DNA from: Monarcha castaneiventris obscurior
Taxonomy: Eukaryota; Chordata; Aves; Passeriformes; Monarchidae
Direction of reading: 5' to 3'
DNA: 64,000 bases
NCBI GenBank assembly: GCA_026261815.1
Contig: JAMPIT010000511.1
Location: forward strand, 2,195,001-2,259,000
In this document: in pieces, positions 1 through 11,800 of the stretch
Layout of the letters: every line of letters starts with the position of its first letter
Position numbering within the stretch: position 1 is the stretch's first letter
Made by a program: the position numbers and the translations under genes
The notes under the pieces: generated by a model
The model's input: only the letters and a program-made list of their open reading frames with translations
Database searches by the model: none
Told to the model about the DNA's origin: nothing

Positions 1-960
1 TGCTGGCATATTTTAACATGGATTGTTCGCCTCGTGAAACCCTCTTGAGCCCGGAGCTGGCGCTGCCTGGGGGTTTGCTGTGCATCGGGATCAGGGAAGA
101 GCCGGGGAGGGAAGTTATTGGGCATCCAGACGATTTGAAAATCACAAGATAGAGCAGGGCTCTGAGAGCCGGCTGCCCAAAGAAGAACCTGGCCAGAAAC
201 GTCGTCCCCTGCTGTCCCTAGGTCACCCGGGTGGGACAGCGGCGGTGGCTGGGGAGGGACCCCGAGGACGTGCTGGCTGCCCGACGCAGCTCACCCCCGC
301 CTCAGCTATTTTAAAGCACCGACCTGCAAACAAGGGGAAGGAGGATTTGCAGAGGGGCTACTATGTAATTAAACTTTAAACATTCAAAACTAAAATTATA
401 TCTTCCTTATTGAAAACAGGCATTTAAGAACTCACAGTCCTGGAAGCACTGCAAGGGTAATGGCAGCCACTCATTAGAGCAGACAAAGGAAGCACGGGCT
501 CTAATTGTCTTTAGTCAACTGTCTTGGGCTTGAAGGCCGTGGGGCTGGGGAGGAATGCTTCTGAAGTAATGAAAAAATTAAGGGGCTTCTAAAATTAAGC
601 AAAATGATTTTACCTCTGATGCAGGAGGTTGATCTAAATATAAACAGAAAGAAAGAAAACTCTCTGCTACTTACATGAAGCATTAGAAAAAAATCTTAGG
701 AACTGATCCTTGCACCATTTTGAATTTTTATTAAATAAATCTATCAAAATTACCGATTTTATGAAAATTTTCTTTCTCTTCCTAGGTTTTTATTAATTCG
801 CCATAAGCATTTTATTTCAGATCTATATTCTTGACCATTTACCTGTTACCTGAACAGCCCAGTGAAATGGTGTCACTTGACAGTTTCTTTTAATAATTCA
901 GTCTTCCTAAGAACATTAATGTTGTGGTTTTTGTTTGATTCTAAAGGTAAAATAGAAGCT
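1..960. other. Intergenic DNA, no gene recognised
   Basis: This stretch opens with a moderately GC-rich segment (about 60-320) and then becomes AT-rich, especially 710-860. ORFs are short, overlap on both strands and have no recognisable domain. I see no repeat family and no exon-like structure. It borders the CCCAT array. Confidence 0.6.
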
Positions 961-1063
961 CCCATCCCATCCCATCCCATCCCATCCCATCCCATCCCAT
1001 CCCATCCCATCCCATCCCATCCCATCCCATCCCATCCCATCCCATCCCATCCCATCCCATCCC
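961..1063. repeat. (CCCAT)n pentanucleotide array, 20 perfect copies
   Basis: Twenty uninterrupted CCCAT units occupy 961-1060, followed by a partial CCCA. No unit carries a substitution, so the array is probably young or actively length-changing. Because 5 is not a multiple of 3, it reads through in several frames and creates artificial Ile-Pro-Ser-His-Pro and Met-Gly-Trp-Asp-Gly ORFs on opposite strands, which should not be annotated as proteins. Confidence 0.97.
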
Positions 1064-2940
1064 AGCATTCACCTTTTAAGACTTCATGTTGGGCCTCAAG
1101 AAACGCATTGAAATCTAAGGATCATTTCAAAGGATTTTGGATTACTAACACCTAACACATGCAGAGTTTGCAAAATGCTTTGTGAGAGGAGACCCCATGA
1201 GATGCTCCAAGACCAGCTCTGGGGACCTCTCACTGCCCAGAGGAAGAGCAGATCTTTTAAACAACTTCCCTGCCTGCTTCTGCCTTGCCAGCACTGACTG
1301 GCAGTGAGCTTCCTTGTCCCCGAGCCTTCTCCTTCGGCAGCATCCCCTACCTGAGCATCCCCTTCCCGCACATCCTCCTCCCGCGGCGGGACCCCTCGAT
1401 ACAGGGCGCGCCGTGCCTGTCCGTCCCCGGGAGACCAGCACTTACTCTGGCCCCCTCAGGGAATGAAGCGCTTGCAATCTACCGGGCTGGAATTGCCGTT
1501 ATGGATTTTCCCTTTCATTTCGCGGAGATTACCCACTCGGTGTTCAGGAGCTGCACACAAAAGCCTTAACAACGCCTATTGTTGGGGAGAAAAACATCCC
1601 CCATCCAGCTACCATCGGCTTCATCCAAGCCCTTTGAAACTGTGATTGTGCTCCAGTACAATGAGAGAACATGATGATGTGACGACTTCAGGGAGGAATC
1701 GAGGTGAGCATTTCATTAGGATGGAAATAGAGGATTATTTGCCTGACAAAGCAGCAAGATGCTCTCGCTCTGCGGGCAGTTTCCAGGGTGCAAATACCGA
1801 GGTCCAGAGGCAATTTCTCCTCCAGCCAGTTCCCTTTCACTCGAGTTATGAGTTCAGCCAGGACAAAGATAACCTATACAGGAACGTGTCTGAAATCACC
1901 AAACGTTGGCTTTAGGGGCTCTGGGAAACACATTTGCACCAAACTTCTCTCAATTGCTCTGAAGGATTTCCCTGTTTAAAATGCATCGATATCCAGCTGT
2001 TTCCTTTCAGTACAGCCTCTACACCCATCTCTCATTCTTTATTTAGTGACATTCTTACTTCTTTACCTGCAATAATAGCACACCGCATTCCCATTAATGC
2101 CGAGTTAATTCCTCGCTATCGGTATCCAGAGATTTAATGATTGGTTACTGGCTTTAAAATAATTATTTTTACTGTCAATCATGCAAACGGATAACGAGAG
2201 ACTCGATGACATTATTTCTGTACCTCACAGGTTGGCTATGAGATGCCCACCTCTCCAGCACCTCCCTGTGAACTCAGCAGCTCCCTATGAACTCAGCTGT
2301 GCCAAGGCATTGGAGCTGGACAGGTCCAAGGGGAAACCCGAGCAGTGCCACATCTTCCTCCTCTGCCTCAAAAGGTTTGTGGTTTCTTTTGAAAATATCC
2401 ATGGTCTTGATAAATGACCAGACAACATAAAGCACCCACAAAAGCAAACCAGTCTGTAGGTCCATGTGCTCCCAAATACCCACTCCAGTCCCTCGGGTTC
2501 TTGTGCTGGGCCCCCAAGGCCAAAGTTTTCTGCAGTCGGAACACAGCAAGAACAAAGCAACTGAAGCTGGAGCTTAATGAACACCCGAGCACTGCATTAG
2601 GATCATTCACTGACTGTTCAGCTGAACCTGTGCTCTGGGAAATTAGCCAGAGAATTCATTTTCTCAGGGAATGTCAATTCAGATCTTGTGCCTGCTTCTG
2701 AGAAGCAGTTTTATCTCCCACAATGCCACTTAGAAGAAGCAAGAGAACATTATTCCTTGAAAGCAGATGACAGGTCTCTGGGTGGCTTGTGTTAACAGCA
2801 CCCGCTGTAACCACCAGAGAGGCTGCAATGAACTGCTTGGAGGATCCATCCCAGCCCTGTGGGGAGCTGTTAACAACTGCTGTCGCGGCCCTGCATGCCC
2901 CATCCTGCCTCCCTCACCCCTCTCAGCATGGCCAGGCACC
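1064..2940. other. Intergenic DNA with a small GC-rich patch and a TAAT-rich cluster
   Basis: A compact CpG-rich patch lies at about 1310-1550, with CCGCGG and GGCGCGCC sites around 1380-1412. A TAAT-rich block lies at about 2060-2225 and has the look of a non-coding regulatory element. No coding exon with plausible splice sites and a recognisable protein was found. Confidence 0.5.
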
Positions 2941-2988
2941 CCTCCGTGCCCTTCACCCCTCCGTGCCCTTCATCCCTCCGTGCCCTGC
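2941..2988. repeat. Short 17-bp tandem repeat, about 2.8 copies
   Basis: The unit CCTCCGTGCCCTTCACC is repeated at 2941-2957 and 2958-2974 with one substitution, and a truncated third copy runs to 2988. It lies in a C-rich patch and makes overlapping spurious ORFs. Confidence 0.9.
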
Positions 2989-5900
2989 AGCACCATCCCG
3001 CATATCCACAGCTGCTGGCTGCTAAACTGTTCCAACCCGTTCTAACCTTGACACCCTTCAACCCCCCTCACTCGTTCAACGAGAGAGATTTCGCCGCAAG
3101 AAGCCTGACAGTCCCTTCATCCCAGCCCGAAGGGGTGAGGAATTGCTGACCCTGAGAGTAAAATGGTTAAAATCATTAGTGACTGCTCTGGCGGCAGCCG
3201 ATTACATGCAAATTTCTGCTTGGTGATTAATTTAATCACAGTAAATGGTTCCACTCTTCACTTTGGGGGAGCTGATGAAATAAGAAAATTCAGTTATTTT
3301 CTGAGTTACATTCTTGAAAAGCAAATTTTTGGCTCAAAGTGAAAGTTTAATTTAATTACAAGATTAAACTCCCTTGTACTGGAAGAAGCAAGGCTTCCTT
3401 AAAAGTGTCAGTAGAGCAGCCATGGCAGAGAAACAACCCCGTGGCTCCCAGGCTGCCAGTCCCAGAACCCAGCCTGGAACGGCAAGAGCTGAATAAAATG
3501 AAAGCCCTGCAGTCTGCTCTGGCTCTTTACTCATCAGCTTAATGTGACTGAACAAAGGAGTAAATTACCCGTTCCTTCATAGAAATCTCTGTGGAGGAAA
3601 ACTTTAATTTGCTGGATAAACTACACCTTACAAATTGCTGATCTTTTAAATACTGGTTTGGATGCTCCTTCAGCATTTCCCAGGATGGAGAGCACACCTC
3701 AACACAGAGTCCTGGTAGAAGCTGGGTGAGGACACCAGAATCAGCAGGTCATGGGGTCCAGCCTTTGCCTATGGGTCCCATCACTCCTGTCCTCTGTGGC
3801 TGGTTAGAGATTTGATTTTCTTTAAGGCACCCAGGCTCCTCTTTTTCACATTAACCAGCCAGATAATGTGATGGATTTTACTGCTCCACAGGCCAAGAAA
3901 GCTGCACTCCTTCCAAAAATGTCTCAGAGTTGCATAAAACCATAATCAGAAATGGTAAAAGAAGTCACAAACAATTATTTATCGACTTATAGTTTAAGAA
4001 AATGTTGTTTCCTCTCACTACCAGAATAAAACGAGATCCAGGCTCTAATGCTATTGCTCCCACTCTTCAATCAATAACTTCCACAATAACTCAGCCTCAC
4101 TCACCCCAGCCCACATTTCCAGCCTAATTTCTCAGCGCTTTTGACGAGCCCTGGAGAATAAAAGGATGCGGAATTACACCGACCATATTATTACACACAA
4201 GTGATGTGAAAAATGCCTCAGCCCGTGGCACCCAGCTGCTCGCTCAGTCAATAAATTCAGCAGTGTTTTCTGCTTCTTGTGAGGGCCAGATGACACCTGG
4301 AAACACCATTTCCTTCCTCAGAGCAAGTGTCTGGTGGAAGTTGATGGCTGGAGCACAGGGTGCTGGGCAGTGTTCCTGCCCCATGATGGCTTCAGCCACC
4401 CAGCTCCCAGCAGCGCCCAGAGCTGGTGCCGCTCCTGGGCTTGGTCTGGGCACAGTTCTGCCACACAGGATCCTCAGCCAGGTGAAACAGCAATTTCTGA
4501 CTCATCTGCCTTCAAACCAGGGGTGTCAGGAGAGCCTGGTCCCCACATGACTGAGCTGGTGATGAGGGTCATCATCACTGAATGCCAACCATGCTCCTGA
4601 TTTCCTTCTTAATTTTGTTTTCAAGCTCTTCACGTTACAGCAAGTTCTTGACTCACAGCAACATTTACAGTTCTGTAGTGTCCCATGCCATCACACCTTC
4701 ATTTTGGTAGTCTGAGGTGATCAGCGCAGGGATTCACCATTTTCTCTGAGAACCAAGAGGCTGGCAGGGAGAAATTCCCCTCCTGCCCCATTGCTCATCT
4801 TTGGAGTTCTGTCAGGGAGTTCACCAGGGGAAATGCGGAAGCCAGTAATTATTAAGTCATTCCAATAATTTAGATTTTCTAAAACACTTAACTCTGATTC
4901 TGGAAGGTCTCAACAATCTCCCAGGCCATGTCAGAGTCAGACCTCATTGTACCCCCTGATCAAAATCCATCATCATCTGACCATCACTGTCCTGGTTTTG
5001 GCTTACCAAAAGCTACATCCTCTCCTCTATTAATGTCATTAATAATTATAGGAAAAAATGCAGCTTGGGATAAAATAAATATGTGAATAAAAGACAGATC
5101 TAATAAACCTGGACAGAATTTATGATTTTCTCAACCATCGCTTTGCCAGAGATAATGTTGCGCAGTAAAGCTGATTTGCTGGATGAGAACCATATAATTT
5201 ATCCTGTCAGGGAACATAAGAAATCTTGTCTATGCAGGGGATGACTGATGGGCTCATGGAAACTGGCAGGGAAGCAAATAAAATAATTTTGTCTGTTAAA
5301 AATATCTAATTATCATGTCCTTGTTTATGACAACGCACACGGGTGAGAACTGTGTCAATACCTACAACAGAGATCTCTGCTTTATGCTGAAACTTTCTTT
5401 TCATTTCAAAGTTTGAGAATTTTTAAAGCTAATAATTACAGCTGTTAGCTCTTTGCTGTGATGTAAGAGCTTATCCCCAAGAAAAAGCTCTAGTACCTGA
5501 GCTGACACTATTTCCCTCTGCCATGTCTGCTGGGAATTTACTGTGTGAAAAGCACAAGTTCAGGTCAGCTCAAAACTATCAACCCCCCTTGAAACAGCCT
5601 GTGGCTATGCTGGGAGCCTGTACAAGTACTTGCATAGACAGACACGGGTGCTTGGCCATTCCCATCACAGATCTCAACGGCTCCCAAAAGCCTTTGCTAT
5701 TCTGGCTGCCTGTTTTGGCACATCTGTCTGTCTGTTTGTCCTGCTCCCCTGGCAGGAACCACGACACTGCCAAGAATCAAAGCTTGCTTGGGCAGGCGAG
5801 GATGTGACCTCTTCCAAGGACACACTGTCCCTGAGCTTCAGGGTGTCCATTCTCCCTGTTCCTCTACCCACTGCTCTCTCTCCAATTCACATGGTCACCA

Positions 5901-8808
5901 GGCTGGTGCCAGAAGAGCTGTGAACAAGAGGGAGAGGAAAAGCAAACAGAAACAGAGAAGTGGAAAAATGATGACCCAATGGGAAAGCTGTAAAAATCAG
6001 TTTTCTGGAATTCTGTGAAGAGAAATAAAAAATACATCTTAAAAGCCTCTGCAGCTGAGAGCTGGAATGGTCACAGGTTTGCATTTCCCTGTGCTGGAAG
6101 CTCTGCTAATCGCTGTTTAACAGGGTTCACTGGTGAGGAATGGTTTCAGTGGCAGCGCTCGTTCCTCACTGGGAAGTGCAGACCTGGGTTAGTAACACCT
6201 TATTCTGCACAAAATTCCACTTCACTAGAGCATGTGTGAAAGAGGCTTTGATTTGAATGAGGATTGATACCAGTCCTACAAAGCAGGGCACCTAACCAGC
6301 CACAAACCGAGGCGTTTGTACCCAAACTGTCTCCAGCTGTGTGCTAAACGGCAGCGTCTCACCAGGCTGATTATTCTGCAGTAATCTGAGGGAAAGGGCT
6401 GAGCTCCTCTGCCCAGTAGAGATTCACTGCCGGGTCGTAAAGTCTGCCTGAAGCCGGACTGTGGGGGCTAATTGGCATAATAATGTCTGATAAACTGCCG
6501 TCAGCCGCTGCTGCTCAGCGTGCAGCCGCCTCTGTGGTCCAGGAGGAGAATCCCGAACATTATCCTCCCGGGAGAAGGGGTGGCTGGATGAGTCCCCCGA
6601 TCTCTCTGAGGCCAGAACTCCTGGCTGGCTTGGCCTGGGGCTGCGGTGGGACACCCTGGACAGCCTCTGGCAAGAGCCACGCACCCCCCAGCCAAGCTCC
6701 TTATCCCCTCCCCCACCTCCCCGCATTGCACTGTGTGCTGGTGCTGGACCAGAGTGGGACCATCCTGGGGGAAGCGAGGTCCGTCCCAGGCAGGGCTGTG
6801 GGGCAGATGCTGCCGGCACAGCCCTGGCCTGGGACCACAGGCACACAGAGGTGGTGAGAGGAAGCCCACACTGGCACCGACCCAGTGTAGGTGCTCTGCT
6901 CTATGTGAGGCAGACACACCGGGCAGGGCAGGGCTGCCGGCTGCCCCCAGAGTCCTCACTGCCAGCGCTGTGAGGAGCTGTGGCACTATTTTTAGAATGT
7001 ACAGATATTTTGGCATCTATTTTCTCTGTATTCCCTCTCGTACTTTCACATCAAAGCAGAGAATGACACGGAGGTGCTGCGCTGTCCTCAGCCAGAGGTC
7101 CTGATGCAGGATAAAACATTGCAGGTGCTGCGAGGTAAAATGCCAGAAGAGAACCTGAAACTAATAAACCGGTACAACAGTGCAATAAATAAAGGGGATT
7201 AAATCCAAGTAAAATCAGGTGGCATTTATGTAGAGCATCTTTGCTCATGTAGAGTTCTCATGTAGAAAACGTGTCCACATCAGCACAGACCTCAGTTTAG
7301 CTCCAAGATTAGATAATACTCAGGCAAACAACTCTCATAATTCTGTGTTATGTGCTCCAGAGTGAATCCTGTTGGCTTCCAGGGACACTTCTGCACACAA
7401 CTGCATGCAAGGACACAGAAATAACTGTGTCCCCACAGGTGGCCGGGGCCAGCGGGAGTCTGGGGTGGGCAGCAGAGCAGGCACAGCACAGGTGTGGGGA
7501 GTCACCTGCCCAGCCCCAGAAGGGCAGGTGATCTCACCCCAGGTTATTTCATTCTGGCAAACACTCATTAGGGTTCAGCTAGTGCTAATTACTGAAGCAT
7601 CATTGTCTAGTTTGGTAATGTCACCTCCCATGGCATCGGCACCCATCCCATCAGTGCTGCCCACTCACATCCTGGGCTTAGAGCCAACCTGCTCAGCTCA
7701 AGGTCAGGATATGGACTTTCCCAGGAGACTAGCCTTTCATTACATGGTTGCAGAGTTTAACGAGGCCGGGGCCTCACTGGTGTCTTCAGGTACCACCATG
7801 ATGCTGAAAATCTGGACACTGTATGAGCAGTAACATCACCACATCATCACTGCCTGGCTTGCAGCAAGACACTCCAGGATATTCTTCTTGGGAATCTCTT
7901 TGGAAAGTGTACTTTGTGGTGATAAGGGCCATAACTGCTTTATTTTCCCCCTCTCCCTGCTGTTATTGGCTCACGCCCTGTGTGGTTTTTGTGTCATTTT
8001 TATAGTGACTTCTAACAGCCTTAGTGGAGGGAGTGTGATTTACTGTGAGAGACAGGCTGGCTTTTGTCAGAGCTGGAGTGGAAATGTTCCCATTGTTGAG
8101 ATTTGATGGCACTTAGCTAAATAAAATCATGTGGAAAATGAGGAAAACACAGATACGCGCTTTGTATAAAATAATTATTTCTCCCTTAGAGCACTGTTGC
8201 TACTCAGCATTTATATCCTCCTGCGGTGGCTGTTGTGTGAGGACTTCAAATGCTGCTGCATGTTCAGAGCCTCTGCTGAGGACACACTACCCTTGCCAAA
8301 TGACAGACACCCTCTGGCTGGACATCCCTTTGTGCTTCCACACAAATACTGGTGACCAGCAGCCACTCCAGCCCTCACCTGCTATAGGGGTCCCACCCTG
8401 CCTGCAGTCCCCCGGCGCTCAGCACTGCAGCAGGACCATGGCCAAGCTCCAACCTGCCCTTTGCCTCTGCAGTGTCAGCAGGAGGAGCTACGTTGATACT
8501 CATGTCCCCCTTTCTGCACAGCCTGGGATGCCCCAGCTGGGCCAGGCACTCACCCGGGACCCGCCAACCCATCCCCTCTGGAACACAGCACTAGCATGGC
8601 TCGAGTTGGGCACCCAGTGATGCCTTAGGATTTGGCTTTTGTATTTTCAGATGCTGTACTGGTTTAGTTTGTAGCCCTAAAACTTCACATAGCCTGTTAG
8701 CTACTGTTAGACCTAACAAACCCTCTCTGGGCCTGGACTCAAGGACACCTTGTTGTCCCAGGCCCTCAAAGCTGTAAACTAAGCCTCTGGGGAGGGTGAA
8801 CAAACTTG
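2989..8808. other. Intergenic DNA with possible regulatory motifs, no gene recognised
   Basis: The segment holds the octamer and homeodomain palindrome listed separately at 3206-3239. AT-rich tracts lie near 4850-5060 and 5280-5450. A GC-richer interval at 6480-6960 gives overlapping ORFs of up to 171 codons on both strands, none with a recognisable domain. No interspersed repeat was identified. Confidence 0.5.
3206..3239. promoter_or_regulatory. Candidate POU octamer plus homeodomain palindrome
   Basis: A perfect octamer ATGCAAAT (POU factor site) at 3206-3213 is followed ten bases later by a perfect 17-bp palindrome, GTGATTAATTTAATCAC, at 3223-3239. The two half sites read ATTA/TAAT and suit a dimer of homeodomain proteins. 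The sequence match is direct; enhancer function is inferred from the motif pairing only. Confidence 0.35.
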
Positions 8809-8860
8809 GGTAATTACATCATTACCTGAAATTGTAATTGGAGAATTAACCCTGATATGC
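8809..8860. promoter_or_regulatory. Candidate homeodomain-site cluster
   Basis: An inverted repeat GGTAAT-(6)-ATTACC occupies 8809-8826. It is followed within 35 bases by further TAATTG and ATTAAC sites and by a near-octamer ATGCAAAC. Clustering of TAAT cores in otherwise plain DNA is typical of developmental enhancers, but nothing here proves function. Confidence 0.25.
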
Positions 8861-11800
8861 AAACGGACCAAACTTATAAAAGTGTGAAAAACCCGTGACC
8901 CAGTGTCCATCTTGGGTGTAGCTCCTTGGAAGCTTTTTGACTCCCAAGGTGTTGCTATTGAAGGCCCTCCATGAATACCCACTTTTATTCTCTTAATCTT
9001 GTCTAGCCTCTGTTATCAGGTAGCCACTTCAAGGCATCACCAGGACAAGAAGAAGGAAAATCCAATTAAAAGACCCACTTGCAGATGGACAGTGAATCAG
9101 AGTTTCATAAATAAGAGCTCCATTTCCTCCTCCTGACCTGGCCACAGGCCCCAGCTTAGCCATGACCCCCGAGGCAGAGGAAAAGGCGCATCTTCCTTTT
9201 ACCTGTTCTGGGCTGTCAGTCTCCTCCTCATTAAAGCTGGAGCTGTGACCAAAGGTGGCAGCTCCCTGCTACTAAATTCCACCCCTTGGAGCACATGTTC
9301 CCCACTCTGGCACTTCATGTTCATTAAGGTTCATTTTCAAAGTCGCCGCAGTCCGTGCTCTCAGTGAGTGCAAATGCCAAGCTTTGCGAGAGACGAGGGG
9401 AAGGTGGGGAAGATACCACCATCATGCCCTCTTTAAAAATTGATAAAAATAAGATTAACAGATGCCTCTGGCTGTGAGACTCCATCGCTGAAGCATTGTG
9501 CCCGCGCTCAGAACATCTCCATGGCAACTCGTGTATGTGGCCTGAATAGATGCATCAGAAAATTCGGGGTTCTCCTGGACTTCTAGGGTGTTTTGGTTTG
9601 CTCAGACCTTGGCCCCACAGCTGCGGCAGTAGGGAGGTGGGCAGGGGAGCTGGTAACATGGCCTCGGGGAGCAGTGGTGGGGCCTGTGGATTTTGAACAC
9701 CACTATTTCTGCTGGAATAACCCAAGTAAATCAGATTCACAGGCTTGGAAGCAGGGAGGTGTGTCAGGAAGAAGACTGGCTTCATGGGTGGGATGGAGCA
9801 GGGATGAGTGGCATCCTGTCAAATCCCAGACAGAGACTCCAATTCAGGGCTGGATAAATAGAAAGATGGTCCGAAGGAGCCAGGGAGTCCAGTCCCTCCA
9901 GGCTCCGCTGTAGTGCCAGGAGCTTGCAGGGGTGTGGGTGCACCAAGAGCCCTCCTCCCTCCCACCTTCATCCTCCAACACACCCCATCAGAGCCTGGCT
10001 GACTGCTTCTCTCCCCTGGCACGTAGCACAGCATGGATGCACCTGCGTGGAACTATTCCATTTGATGCTCCACATCCCTTTTCAATGTTTCATCTCCCTC
10101 CCTCCTGCTGCTCTCTGCAACTGGAGCAGTACCCCAGCCCCCCACCTTTACCACCCCCCAACCAGTCCCTTCCCTTGGCCTCGGCCCTGCACAGACCTTG
10201 CTTTGAGCTGCCTTTAACCCACAGCAGAACCCATGGCAGCACCACACACGCAGTGTGTTCCCTGCCGTGAGCCCTCTGTCCCTGGCTCTGTACACAGCAG
10301 CGATTTCTTTCCAGCTCCTTTTTCTGATGATGTTGTAACTCTGCACCTATAGCACAAGTGCAACAGCTCCTCTTTGGAGAGATATTTGGGATACAGCTAT
10401 TGAAGCAGGAATACTGGAAATCAGAGGAGCCATTTAATCCTCATGAAATTTTAAGTGCAAGACCAAAAAAACCCCAAGCGACAGAGCAAAGCCACGGGAA
10501 AGCTTCTAAAATTACCCTCCCAGTTCAAACCAAGATTATTTACTTCATCCCAGCCTTGTTCAGCACTATTTCCTTTGTTTAACATTCATGTCCATCCAAA
10601 CTGCCCTTTCCTCTGGAGGCTTTACCTTCCTTCTGATGATGACTCAAGTTCAGCACGTGCTAACGAGCCCTCCTTTCACCCGTGAGAGCTCAGACATTGA
10701 CAGTGACCAAAGACCGGAGCCAGAGCTGAGCAACTCGTTAATTCTGTTACAGAGAACAGCATTGATTTGTTGTCGTAAAACATTTGTTACCTGAACAGCG
10801 TTTCCAGCTGAAAGGGAAGGACAGAAAAACCCTGCTGAAGTTTAAAGTTCTTGCAAATTAGCCAAACTTTGGTTTACAACTGAGAACGCGTTCTCCAGCA
10901 GGGAGAGATGGAACCTGCTGATGTCAGCGCATATTCCCCCTATAATGATGTGTCTTCTGGTGAGGATGAGCACAGCGTTCTCATACCAGGTGGTGTTTTC
11001 TCTTCCCTCTTTGCAAAGCCCATCACCAGTGGCTGCCTGTCCATCCAGGCTCTGCCCTGATGCCATTGTGATGGCTCTTGCCATCCCAGCAGCATTGACC
11101 ATCCACTGGGAAGGATTCCCTGAATGCCTTCTCCCCTTCCCAACAGTGTACATAGGGACTGGCAGCAGACCAAACTGCTCCTTTCCAGCTAAGGACTAAG
11201 GAGATTGCCCCAGGGACTGGGGAGGGCTGCAGAGCCCACTACAGGGCATGGACTGTGAGGGCTTCCTCAGGAGAGGGGGAAGTGCTTCTCCCCTCCTGGC
11301 CCTGTGGTCCCTTGTGTTCTGCAGAGAAGTTACTTTTGCTTTGAAGTTACACTTATTTGAATGTAAAATCCTCAGCTTAAATTGGAGCAGGTTTTGTGAT
11401 ATTTAATATCCAAAGCTAGAAAAGGTCACGTCTGTCTGAAAATAAAATGAGGTTTAATCTGGAGATTGTGTGTGGCAGGTTTTTTATGAAAATTTGGTTT
11501 AGAAATAGATCTTAAATCTATAAGGTCACTGAGAGGAAGGTTTTTCTTTCTCAAAGACTTTTCATACCCATATCTCAGAGGAGCAAAGGATAATTCAAAG
11601 AGGAAAACGAAATCCTGTGACTTCCCTTCTCTTTATTTCTGCACCTGCACCCAGAACGCTTCCTTCTACATCCATTTGTCATGCTCCTCCTCTTCAGTTT
11701 ATTTGAATATCTGTGTTTAGAGTGTACCAAATATGATACTTTGGTTGCATCCCTCCAGGATTTTAATACTATTTGTCAGTACCTTCATATTGAGTTCGTG

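Noticed and set aside
862..1155. ORFs encoding IPSHP and MGWDG repeats on opposite strands
   Set aside because: They are translations of the perfect CCCAT array and have no independent coding support.
6424..7104. Overlapping ORFs of 124 to 171 codons on both strands
   Set aside because: They come from a GC-richer interval with few stops; no domain, splice context or composition bias supports any of them.
10842..11173. Opposing ORFs of 77 to 103 codons
   Set aside because: The frames overlap on both strands and show no recognisable family or exon boundaries.
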